DNA from: Prevotellaceae bacterium UBA1787
GTDB lineage: Bacteria > Bacteroidota > Bacteroidia > Bacteroidales > Bacteroidaceae
Length of the DNA stretch: 5,839 bases
Direction of reading: 5' to 3'
Assembly: GCA_002315195.1 (NCBI GenBank)
Contig: DCGD01000056.1
Location: 1-5,839 of the forward strand
Shown: one piece after another, positions 1 to 5,839 of the stretch
Numbering within the stretch: the first letter of the stretch is position 1
Layout: each line of letters begins with the position of its first letter
Translations under genes and position numbers: made by a program
The notes under the pieces: model-generated
Seen by the model: the letters and a program-made list of their open reading frames with translations, nothing else
Told to the model about the DNA's origin: nothing
The model's database searches: none

Positions 1-281
1 AGAAGAATGATGAGAAAACTGGGGAGAACGGTACCCGCGGCCAAGGCGACGCTACCCTTGAAACCTTTGGTTTTGTGACCGACGTAGATGCTGAAATTGA
101 CGGCGAACACACCGGGAAGTGATTGGGCCACGGCAAGAATGTCCAAAAATTCCTCCTTCGTAATCCATTTCCTGCGTTCAACGATTTCGCTTTCCATGAG
201 TGGAATCATGGCATATCCGCCACCTAAGGTAAATAACCCGATTTTAAAAAATGTCTTGAAGCCTTCTATATAGAAATTCAT
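1..281 (-). CDS. chrA: Chromate transporter family protein (ChrA, short type), N-terminal part only
   Basis: This is an inner-membrane protein of the CHR (chromate ion transporter) family, which is associated with chromate efflux; the natural substrate in anaerobic Bacteroidales is not established. The visible 93 residues begin MNFYIEGFKTFFKIG and contain the family's glycine-rich segment FTLGGGYAMIPLME (residues 17-30). Then come a polar stretch ending RKWITKEEF (37-45) and the conserved AQSLPGVFAVN segment (52-62), with a further hydrophobic segment starting near residue 79. The order matches the start of a CHR domain. In Bacteroidetes these proteins are usually half-size (about 180-200 residues) and often encoded as adjacent pairs, so a second half gene may lie just outside the window. 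The ATG at 279-281 was chosen because it gives the usual family N terminus. A GTG three codons upstream is possible, and an in-frame stop lies a little further up. The gene runs off the left edge. Identification rests on motif recall, not a search. Confidence 0.87.
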   Translation of the reverse strand, partial: MNFYIEGFKTFFKIGLFTLGGGYAMIPLMESEIVERRKWITKEEFLDILAVAQSLPGVFAVNFSIYVGHKTKGFKGSVALAAGTVLPSFLIIL

Positions 282-320
282 TTCAGCCACGTTTCTTTCT
301 CGTAATGGTTTTTAAATGTC

Positions 321-352
321 AAAAGGTTACAGGTTGAGTCCCATAACCTTTT
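321..352 (-). terminator. Hairpin between tatA and chrA, probable intrinsic terminator or attenuator
   Basis: The arms AAAAGGTTA (321-329) and TAACCTTTT (344-352) are perfect complements. Four further pairs, two of them G-U wobbles, extend the stem inward to a six-base loop. Read on the minus strand, this gives an A-tract, a stem, and a TTTT run followed by GACATTT, which resembles a short intrinsic terminator. It starts 22 bases after the tatA stop and ends about 40 bases before the chrA start. It may end tatA transcription, or let only part of it into chrA. The U-run is short and interrupted, so strength is uncertain. Confidence 0.6.
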
Positions 353-374
353 GTAGAATGTACAAAATGAAACC

Positions 375-575
375 TTATTCCTTGGTTTCTTTTTTTTCTT
401 CTATTTGCTCTTTTTTATCGCTGCTCTCAAGCAATTCCTTTCCTTCCATTCCGTCCTTGAAGTTCTTGACACCCTTACCGAGACCTTTCATGAGTTCGGG
501 AATTTTCTTTCCACCAAAAAGCAGCAGTATGATGAAGGCAATGACCAATACTTCTTGTAATCCAAGTCCAAACAT
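375..575 (-). CDS. tatA: Sec-independent (twin-arginine) protein translocase subunit TatA
   Basis: TatA oligomerises in the inner membrane and, with TatC, lets folded proteins carrying twin-arginine signal peptides cross. The 66-residue protein has the whole TatA layout: a short N terminus, one membrane helix (about residues 6-20, EVLVIAFIILLLFGG), and the FGGKKIPE hinge at 20-27. An amphipathic helix follows (MKGLGKGVKNFKDG, 29-42), then a highly charged Lys/Glu tail. The hinge with paired lysines and Pro-Glu is diagnostic for the TatA/TatE group; TatB proteins are longer. No tatC lies beside it: the next gene on this strand is chrA, 93 bases on and beyond a hairpin. A TAnnTTTG box 22 bases upstream of the ATG suggests its own promoter and a short leader. 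It may serve as the only TatA/B-type subunit, as in many minimal Tat systems; that is inference. Confidence 0.95.
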   Translation of the reverse strand: MFGLGLQEVLVIAFIILLLFGGKKIPELMKGLGKGVKNFKDGMEGKELLESSDKKEQIEEKKETKE

Positions 576-597
576 AATTGTATTTTTAAATTTAGCG

Positions 598-605
598 CAA
601 ATTTA
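598..605 (-). promoter_or_regulatory. Bacteroidetes-type -7 promoter box for tatA
   Basis: The minus strand reads TAAATTTG here, a full match to the TAnnTTTG -7 element used by the Bacteroidetes primary sigma factor. It lies 22 bases upstream of the tatA ATG, so the leader would be about 15 bases. No clear TTTG -33 element sits at the usual 19-21 base spacing; the nearest upstream sequences are degenerate. The start point is inferred from spacing only. Confidence 0.55.
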
Positions 606-710
606 CGAAACAATATTGATACTGAGATTACAACTAATGAAAAAAATCGCGATATTGGAAAATTTGCTTTATTTTGCATGTATCTCTCGTTTCAAGTCCG
701 CTTAAAAAAC

Positions 711-718
711 TACCTTTG
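711..718 (+). promoter_or_regulatory. Bacteroidetes-type -7 promoter box for the ABC ATPase-topB operon
   Basis: TACCTTTG is a full match to the TAnnTTTG -7 element and is followed by CA, as often seen. It lies 19 bases before the ATG at 738, predicting a leader of only about 10-15 bases. The -33 element is weak: TTTC at 690-693, with a 17-base spacer, somewhat short of the usual spacing. This box is a main reason for not extending the downstream gene to the in-frame ATG at 678, whose first 20 codons would run through it. Confidence 0.65.
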
Positions 719-737
719 CACTCGCAAAAATATTATC

Positions 738-1526
738 ATGGATGGTGTTACCTATACGTTGGAAGAACTTTCCATCGGTTATCACAAGCGGAAACAAACA
801 ATCAAGCTCGTTGACGGCATTTGCGCTCATTTGCCGGAAGGGAGAATGACTTGTATGCTTGCCCGTAACGGTGCGGGCAAGTCAACTTTGCTTAGGACAA
901 TGGCCGGGTTTATTCCACCTGTCGAGGGGAAAGCGCTTTTGGCAAACAAACCTTTGGGTTCTTTTTCTCCCGGTGAATTGGCGAAATTGGTGGGTGTGGT
1001 CCTTACTGACAAGATACAAGAAAGCAATCTCACGGCCATTGAACTTGTAGCCATGGGGCGTATGCCTTATACCGGTTTTTTTGGAGAACTTACAAGACAG
1101 GACCTGAAAATTGTCGATGATGCCGTTCAAATGGTTGGTATGCAGTCTTTTGTTAATCGCCGCGTCTCTTCTCTCAGCGATGGAGAACTTCAGAAACTTG
1201 TCATCGCCAAGACCTTGGCTCAGCAGACCTCCATTATTCTTTTGGACGAACCGCTTGCTTTTCTGGATTTTCCAAGTAAGATAACCATGTTGCGGTTGCT
1301 CAGACGTTTGTCGCATGAGGCGGGAAAAACCATTCTGCTCTCTGTCCATGACCTTGAAATAGCCCTGCAGACCGCTGACTACCTTTGGGTGATTAATCCA
1401 ATGGGCAAATTGGTCCAGGGATTACCCGCCATTCTTGCACAAAACGGTGATTTGGATTTCTTTTTCCAGGATGAAAAAGTGAAGTTTAACCGCGACAGCA
1501 TGCAATATTTTTTGTTGATTGATTAG
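738..1526 (+). CDS. FecE-type ABC transporter ATP-binding protein (iron-siderophore/haem/cobalamin class)
   Basis: This is the cytoplasmic ATPase subunit of a type II ABC importer; relatives power FecCD/BtuC-type permeases for siderophores, haem or cobalamin. The 262-residue length is normal for the class. Visible motifs are Walker A ARNGAGKST (42-50), signature LSDGE (146-150), Walker B IILLDEP (166-172), D-loop Leu176-Asp177 and the switch histidine His204 (SVHD). The segment LTAIELVAMGRMPYTGFFG (98-116) is typical of the FecE/FepC group. Two residues are unusual: Ala42 replaces the usual first glycine of Walker A, and Thr90 falls where the Q-loop glutamine is expected. The ATG at 738 was preferred over the in-frame ATG at 678, which would place the promoter box inside the gene and add 20 residues unlike the family. 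No permease or binding-protein gene is beside it. The next gene, topB, starts 7 bases after the stop, so the two are probably co-transcribed. The substrate cannot be told from sequence. Confidence 0.9.
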   Translation: MDGVTYTLEELSIGYHKRKQTIKLVDGICAHLPEGRMTCMLARNGAGKSTLLRTMAGFIPPVEGKALLANKPLGSFSPGELAKLVGVVLTDKIQESNLTAIELVAMGRMPYTGFFGELTRQDLKIVDDAVQMVGMQSFVNRRVSSLSDGELQKLVIAKTLAQQTSIILLDEPLAFLDFPSKITMLRLLRRLSHEAGKTILLSVHDLEIALQTADYLWVINPMGKLVQGLPAILAQNGDLDFFFQDEKVKFNRDSMQYFLLID

Positions 1527-1533
1527 TTAAGCC

Positions 1534-3582
1534 ATGATTGTTTGTATTGCAGAGAAACCAAGCGTAGCGCAGGATATTGCGCAGGTGCTCGGGGCGACCG
1601 GAAAAGGCAAAAAATATGGATATTGGGAAGGCAACAACTACCAGGTGACGTGGACATACGGTCATTTGTGCGAATTGAAATACCCTGAGGATTATCAGTC
1701 GTCATGGAAGACGTGGAGCCTTTCTTCATTGCCCATGATTCCGCAGCCTTTCGGCATACGCCTGAAACAGGACAAGGGAGTTGAACAACAATTTCAGGTC
1801 ATTGCGCAAATCATGCGCAATGCCGAATGTGTCATCAACTGTGGTGATGCGGGGCAGGAAGGTGAACTTATTCAAAGATGGGTGATGCAGTTGGTGGGCG
1901 TGAAGTGCCCAGTGAAGCGTCTTTGGATTTCTTCATTGACCCCGGAGAGTATTCGGGAAGGTTTCGGCCGGCTAAAGGACCAACGGGAGTATCAGTCTCT
2001 TTATGAGGCGGGACTATGTCGGGCCATCGGTGACTGGATGCTTGGCATGAATGCCACACGTCTATATACCTTGAAATATGGTCGTCGGGAACGTCAGTCC
2101 ACACCGTTGTCCATTGGACGCGTTCAGACTCCCACGCTTGCGCTTATTGTGAAGCGTCAGCGCGAGATTGATGGTTTTGTGCCGCAGGATTATTGGGTGC
2201 TTTCCACACGCTACCGTGATGTTCTCTTTACCGCCACGAAGGGCAAGTTCATGAGTGAGGATGAAGGAAAGGAAGCGTTGGACAGTATCCGTGAGGAATT
2301 GTTTTCCGTCACTGACGTGACTCAGAAAAAGGGAAAGGAGTCCCCACCATCGCTATTCGACTTGACGTCTTTGCAGGTGGCTTGTAACAAGAAATTCGGC
2401 TATTCCGCCGATTTGACGCTCAGCCTCATTCAAAGTCTCTACGAAAAAAAGATTACGACTTATCCCCGCGTGGATACCACGTATTTGAGTGATGACATTT
2501 ATCCCAAATGTGGTGGTATTCTCAACGGTTTGACTCTTTATTCGGATTTGCTCGCGCCTTTGCGGGGCAAGCCGCTTGTCAAGAGCAAGAAATTCTTTGA
2601 TACGTCTAAAGTGACTGACCATCATGCCATTATACCGACAGGTGTGGCACCCGTGGGTTTATCTCAATCTGAGATGTGTGTGTTCGATCTTGTTGCAAAA
2701 CATTTCATCGGCGCTTTTTATCCAGATTGTCAGTTCTTGCAGACAACCGTGACGGGCACCGTCAGGAAAGTGGCATTCAAAGTGAACGGCAAGCAGATTA
2801 CAAATCCCGGCTGGAAGGTGATTTACACCAACGACAAGATCAACGATGTGAGTCATGACGGAACCGAAACACGCGAAGAAGACAAGGAACGCACCTTGCC
2901 TCAGTTCGTCAAGGGTGAATCCGGACCGCATCAGCCTCAGTTGAGCAAGAAGACGACAACGCCTCCGAAACCTTACACCGAAGCCGATCTTTTGCGTGCG
3001 ATGGAAACGGCGGGAAAGACGGCAACCGATGAAACCGTGCGTGAAGTGCTCAAGGAGAATGGCATCGGTCGTCCTTCCACTCGAGCCGCCATCATTGAAA
3101 CTTTGTTCAAACGATGCTATATTCGAAAGATACGCACTTCACTCTATCCTACGGCCACGGGCATCCAGCTGATTGACATCATCCATGAGGACTTGTTGAA
3201 AAGCGCCGAACTCACGGGTATTTGGGAGAAGAAACTGCGCGACATTGAACATCACAAGTACGATTCGGCTTCTTTTGTGACGGAATTGAAGCAGATGGTT
3301 TCAGATTTGGTCAAACAAGTGTTGAGTGACAATTCCAACCGACATGTTGAAGCGACGCCCGTTGTTGAGGAAAAGAAGAAGGTTCCCGCCAAGCGAACGT
3401 CCAAAACCAAGAAGAAATCTTCTGATGTCACTTCCTTGTTGCCGTCTGATGACATAGTAGGAAAAACTTGTCCCTTGTGTGGCAAGGGGCATATTCTGAA
3501 GGGACGTACTGCATACGGCTGTTCAGAGTATAGGAATGGTTGCACATTTCGTTTGGATTTTAAAATGGTTGAAAATACGTGA
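1534..3582 (+). CDS. topB: DNA topoisomerase III (type IA)
   Basis: This enzyme cuts one DNA strand through a 5'-phosphotyrosine and passes another through. Family members relax negative supercoils and separate linked replication or recombination intermediates. The 682-residue protein starts with a Toprim domain: MIVCIAEKPSVAQDIA with Glu7, then GDAGQEGELIQRW at 104-116 with Asp105 and Glu109. A core follows: SIGRVQTPTLALI (193-205), the active-site segment ITTYPRVDT with catalytic Tyr310, HHAIIPTG (363-370), TEADLLRAMETAGK (482-495) and ENGIGRPSTRAAIIETL (508-524). After a lysine-rich linker (612-628), a single C-terminal zinc ribbon has Cys646, Cys649, Cys663 and Cys670. Gly107 stands where the second Asp of the Toprim DxD is usual; from memory this is common in Bacteroidetes TopB. 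The gene is intact and follows the ABC ATPase gene by 7 bases with no obvious ribosome binding site. TopB homologues also occur on Bacteroidetes conjugative elements, but no mobile-element gene is visible here. Confidence 0.96.
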   Translation: MIVCIAEKPSVAQDIAQVLGATGKGKKYGYWEGNNYQVTWTYGHLCELKYPEDYQSSWKTWSLSSLPMIPQPFGIRLKQDKGVEQQFQVIAQIMRNAECVINCGDAGQEGELIQRWVMQLVGVKCPVKRLWISSLTPESIREGFGRLKDQREYQSLYEAGLCRAIGDWMLGMNATRLYTLKYGRRERQSTPLSIGRVQTPTLALIVKRQREIDGFVPQDYWVLSTRYRDVLFTATKGKFMSEDEGKEALDSIREELFSVTDVTQKKGKESPPSLFDLTSLQVACNKKFGYSADLTLSLIQSLYEKKITTYPRVDTTYLSDDIYPKCGGILNGLTLYSDLLAPLRGKPLVKSKKFFDTSKVTDHHAIIPTGVAPVGLSQSEMCVFDLVAKHFIGAFYPDCQFLQTTVTGTVRKVAFKVNGKQITNPGWKVIYTNDKINDVSHDGTETREEDKERTLPQFVKGESGPHQPQLSKKTTTPPKPYTEADLLRAMETAGKTATDETVREVLKENGIGRPSTRAAIIETLFKRCYIRKIRTSLYPTATGIQLIDIIHEDLLKSAELTGIWEKKLRDIEHHKYDSASFVTELKQMVSDLVKQVLSDNSNRHVEATPVVEEKKKVPAKRTSKTKKKSSDVTSLLPSDDIVGKTCPLCGKGHILKGRTAYGCSEYRNGCTFRLDFKMVENT

Positions 3583-3595
3583 ATTTTCGACCATT
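3564..3595. terminator. Hairpin across the topB stop codon, likely terminator between convergent genes
   Basis: The arms AATGGTTGAAAAT (3564-3576) and ATTTTCGACCATT (3583-3595) form a 13-bp stem with one G-U wobble and a six-base loop, ACGTGA, which holds the topB TGA. On the minus strand the stem is followed by TTAAAA, with TTTT overlapping its edge, so it fits best as a terminator for the OmpA-family gene, whose stop is 47 bases away. On the plus strand there is no T-run after the stem. A second GACCATT copy at 3628-3634 could pair with the left arm as an alternative. Confidence 0.55.
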
Positions 3596-3641
3596 CCGTT
3601 GCTAAGTGTTTTGGAAAGCTTAGAACTGACCATTGCGGGGA

Positions 3642-5839
3642 TTATTTTCCCACTTCTTTCAACTTTCTTGCTTTCATTATGGAATCCAACTTGGCGCGGC
3701 GTCGTTCAAGGGCGGAACGGTTAAGTGTGGGCTGTCCGGCGTTGTTCTCCGTTTGCTTGTCTTGTTGGGCCGATGTCGTTTTCTTTGATGTCGTGTCTTT
3801 TTTGGATGTCACTGCCGATGACTGTTTTGTCGTATCGGTTGACGTGCTGTCTTTTTTGGTGCTGTTCTTTTTTTCTTCCGCCTGTCTCGTTTTGGCGATG
3901 GAGTCGAATTTCTGTTGCAGTTGCACCTTGCGCACCTTGCCGATGGAATCCATCATGCGTGTCCTCCTTTCGTTTCTTTCTTTTAGTTTGGTGGCGCGCG
4001 CAATGGAGTCCGCCTTGAATTTCGCGTCTTTTTTCACAACAGCGGGCGTACTGTCGTTCGAGGAACTCACCGGTGGTGCGACGGCGTCCACTTTCAGGTT
4101 TCCGTTTTCATCGAACATGCCGTATGTGGTCTTGAGAACGCTGAATTCCGTCCTGCGGTTGAGCGCGTTGCAGGAATCCTGCTGTGCTTCGGGCAATCGT
4201 TTGATGAAGGCTTCCGTAAGCGTGTCGCCTGCGTGAAGGAAAGGATACATTTCCGCGAATTTCTTCGTGATAACCTTTGGTTTCTTTTCTCCATATCCTT
4301 TCGCTATGACGCGTTCCTTTGGTATGTCGTGGTTGGTCAGATAGTTGACAACTGACTCGGCGCGGCGTTGTGAGAGTTTATCATTGTATTCATCCGTGCC
4401 GCGATAGTCGCAGTGTGAACTGAGTTCAATGACGATGGAAGGATTCTCCTTGAGCAATGTAACCAAGCGGTCGAGGGCGGGTATGGATTGCGGTAGGATT
4501 TCAGCTTTGTTGAATGCGTAGAATACGTTGCGTACCAGGACGGGTACGCTGACGGAAGGCAGAGGAAATTGCAGTGTGGTGTCAATGGAACCCGTTTCAG
4601 GTGGAATATAGAGGTGCTGTCGGTAGTTCATGTAACCCTCGCAGAGTGCGAGCATCATGTAGTGTACCCCTGTTTTGAGCGGTTCCGTGAACGAGCCGTC
4701 GAGGTTCAGACCTATTTTCTTGTTGGTTCCGTCATCTCCGATTATATATACCAGGGCTTTAGGCAGTTCGTAGCCGTCTTGTTCATACACCCATCCCGTC
4801 ATGGAACGTATGATTTCGGGATATTCGAACGAATAAATGTTATCCCAGCCGCGGCGGTTGGAACGGTTGGACGAAAAGAATCCATGGTTGGTAGCGCCAT
4901 CAAACGTCATTCCAAAATCGTCTCCGTTGGAATTGATGGGGGGCGGAAGGTGGTTTACGCTCCATTTGTTGACCAACGAATCGTATTTTGCGCAATAGAT
5001 ATCCAAACCGCCTATGCCGACTTTTCCGTTTGAGGAGTAGTAGAGGTCTCCGTTTTGGCGGAAGGTAGGGAAACGTTCGTCCCCCGGGGAATTGATGGGA
5101 CTGCCAAGATTTTCCACGGCGCCGAAACCATGGTCTCCTCGCAGGCTGACGCGCCAAATGTCCGTTCCGCCAAGTCCCCCCGGCATGTCAGACACAAAAT
5201 AGAGGTATTGCCCGTCCGGCGAAGCGGCGGGATGTGCGAAATTGGACAGTGTGTCTTTCGTCAGCTCGCAAAGGGTGGCTTTTCCCCATGATGCGTCCGA
5301 ACGTGCGCATTGGTAGATTTGGGCATAGCGAGGGTATTGCGGGTCCCATGTGCAGACGGTCAAATACATGGTTTTCCCATCGGCGCTGAAGCAGCATGCC
5401 CCTTCGTCGTAGGCGGTATTCAGTCCGCCCTCAATATGTTCGGGTCGTTGCCATTTGCCGTTTTCGTCTTTCTTGGAGACGTAAATGTCTCCGTTCTTCA
5501 TTCCCGTTATGCCGCTTAGTTCATCTCCCACGGCATCTTTTCGAGTGGACGAAAAGAACAACATGTCTTCTGAAATGCAGGGGCTGTAATCGTCAAAGTT
5601 GGCATTGAAGAGTTTGTCCTCGTGGACCGTGTATTCCGATTTCTTGTTCTTCAGGGCTTGCGCCGCGGCGCATGATTGCAAGCCTGTCAGTGCCTCCTGG
5701 CTTGAGGGGCAAGTGTCAAGATACGCTTGAAAACTCAGTGTGGCACCCTTGATGTCTTTTTGCATCAACAGCAATTTTCCCAGGCGCAACAGCATCGTTG
5801 AGTCCTTGTGGTGGTATCGGATGGCGTTGCGGTAGCCTG
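3642..5839 (-). CDS. PorE-like OmpA-family envelope protein (TPR, PD40 propeller, CRD, OmpA_C), 5' end missing
   Basis: This is a probable periplasmic or outer-membrane-anchored protein that binds peptidoglycan. Residues are numbered from the Met at 5793-5795, but the frame stays open for 14 more codons to the window edge, so that Met is unlikely to be the start and any lipoprotein signal is out of view. The visible start is TPR-like (about -14 to 45). Five PD40 blades follow: near 70-84, 132-147, 188-215, 241-268 and 293-323 (for example SPDGQYLYFVSD and GGTDIWRV). A carboxypeptidase-regulatory-like beta domain spans about 329-410. The OmpA_C domain (about 424-555) has HCDYRG with Asp463 and LSQRRAES with Arg478, matching the Asp/Arg pair that holds diaminopimelate in OmpA relatives, then LNRRTEF. 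This domain order is that of PorE, a type IX secretion component. A Lys/Ser/Thr-rich tail of about 155 residues follows. Similar proteins with other roles exist, and no PorP/SprF neighbour is visible, so the PorE identity is tentative. Confidence 0.9.
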   Translation of the reverse strand, partial: GYRNAIRYHHKDSTMLLRLGKLLLMQKDIKGATLSFQAYLDTCPSSQEALTGLQSCAAAQALKNKKSEYTVHEDKLFNANFDDYSPCISEDMLFFSSTRKDAVGDELSGITGMKNGDIYVSKKDENGKWQRPEHIEGGLNTAYDEGACCFSADGKTMYLTVCTWDPQYPRYAQIYQCARSDASWGKATLCELTKDTLSNFAHPAASPDGQYLYFVSDMPGGLGGTDIWRVSLRGDHGFGAVENLGSPINSPGDERFPTFRQNGDLYYSSNGKVGIGGLDIYCAKYDSLVNKWSVNHLPPPINSNGDDFGMTFDGATNHGFFSSNRSNRRGWDNIYSFEYPEIIRSMTGWVYEQDGYELPKALVYIIGDDGTNKKIGLNLDGSFTEPLKTGVHYMMLALCEGYMNYRQHLYIPPETGSIDTTLQFPLPSVSVPVLVRNVFYAFNKAEILPQSIPALDRLVTLLKENPSIVIELSSHCDYRGTDEYNDKLSQRRAESVVNYLTNHDIPKERVIAKGYGEKKPKVITKKFAEMYPFLHAGDTLTEAFIKRLPEAQQDSCNALNRRTEFSVLKTTYGMFDENGNLKVDAVAPPVSSSNDSTPAVVKKDAKFKADSIARATKLKERNERRTRMMDSIGKVRKVQLQQKFDSIAKTRQAEEKKNSTKKDSTSTDTTKQSSAVTSKKDTTSKKTTSAQQDKQTENNAGQPTLNRSALERRRAKLDSIMKARKLKEVGK
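3678..4010 (-). repeat. Four DSI-centred repeats in the tail of the OmpA-family protein
   Basis: The C-terminal tail carries four copies of a short motif of the form DSI, one variable residue, then Lys/Arg and usually a nearby Arg: KADSIARATK, MMDSIGKVRK, KFDSIAKTRQ and KLDSIMKARK. Counting from the Met at 5793-5795, the Asp residues are 596, 616, 631 and 704. At the DNA level the plus strand shows the nonamers at 4002-4010, 3942-3950, 3897-3905 and 3678-3686, all ending ATGGARTC. Between the third and fourth copies lies a Lys/Ser/Thr-rich stretch with KKDSTSTD and KKDTTSKK (about 647-671). The repeats look helical and basic; their function is unknown. Confidence 0.7.

Noticed and set aside
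316..705. 129-codon open frame on the plus strand
   Set aside because: It lies antisense over tatA and the promoter region, and its Ser/Phe-rich product is the mirror of the TatA lysine-rich tail.
678..737. In-frame upstream extension of the ABC ATPase from an ATG at 678
   Set aside because: The extra 20 residues do not look like the family's N terminus, and the stretch contains the -7 promoter box at 711-718.
882..1349. 155-codon open frame on the minus strand
   Set aside because: It is fully inside the ABC ATPase gene on the other strand, and its product shows no family motifs.
1534..3582. Possible conjugative-element origin of topB
   Set aside because: TopB genes are carried by Bacteroidetes conjugative elements, but no mobilisation, integrase or transposition gene, attachment site or composition shift is visible, and the neighbours look chromosomal.
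3602..3623. Inverted repeat CTAAG/CTTAG between topB and the OmpA-family gene
   Set aside because: Only a 5-bp A/T-rich stem with a 12-base loop; too weak to call, and the hairpin at 3564-3595 is much stronger.
3679..4236. 185-codon open frame on the plus strand
   Set aside because: It is antisense to the low-complexity tail of the OmpA-family gene. The open frame follows from the biased codons there, and the product is a Ser/Leu/Phe-rich sequence with no recognisable domain.
5793..5795. ATG as the true start of the OmpA-family gene
   Set aside because: The frame is open upstream to the window edge and reads as a continuing TPR-like helix, with no signal peptide after this Met; the real start is outside the window.

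Overview
The window reads as ordinary chromosome from a member of the Bacteroidales, most like a Prevotella-type genome. Three things point that way. The divergent intergenic region carries two Bacteroidetes-type -7 boxes (TAnnTTTG). Start codons have A/T-rich leaders and no clear Shine-Dalgarno. The proteins have a Bacteroidetes flavour: a short-type ChrA, a TopB with a GDAGQEGE Toprim motif, and a TPR/PD40/CRD/OmpA envelope protein like PorE of the type IX secretion system. The genus is an inference.

Left part, minus strand (1-605): the first 93 residues of a chromate-transporter-family gene (chrA, cut by the window edge) lie downstream of a complete small tatA. A 13-bp hairpin between them (321-352) probably ends or attenuates tatA transcription. 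A -7 box at 598-605 should drive tatA.

Middle part, plus strand (711-3582): a -7 box at 711-718 should drive a two-gene transcript. The first gene is a FecE-type (iron-siderophore/haem/cobalamin) ABC ATPase that has no permease or binding protein next to it in the window. It is followed after only 7 bases by topB, a complete type IA DNA topoisomerase III. The region 576-737 between tatA and the ATPase is a compact divergent promoter region with no other gene.

Right part, minus strand (3642-5839): a large envelope gene, cut at its 5' end by the window edge, converges on topB. Its visible product has a TPR-like start, five PD40 propeller blades, a carboxypeptidase-regulatory-like domain, an OmpA-type peptidoglycan-binding domain with the key Asp and Arg, and a long charged tail with four DSI-centred repeats. 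A 13-bp hairpin straddling the topB stop codon (3564-3595) is the likely terminator between the converging genes.

I see no tRNA, rRNA, CRISPR array, insertion sequence or phage gene, and no gap over 300 bases without a gene. There is no convincing new multi-gene system here. The points most worth a second look are the repeat tail of the OmpA-family protein, the altered nucleotide-site residues of the lone ATPase, and the Toprim substitution in TopB.
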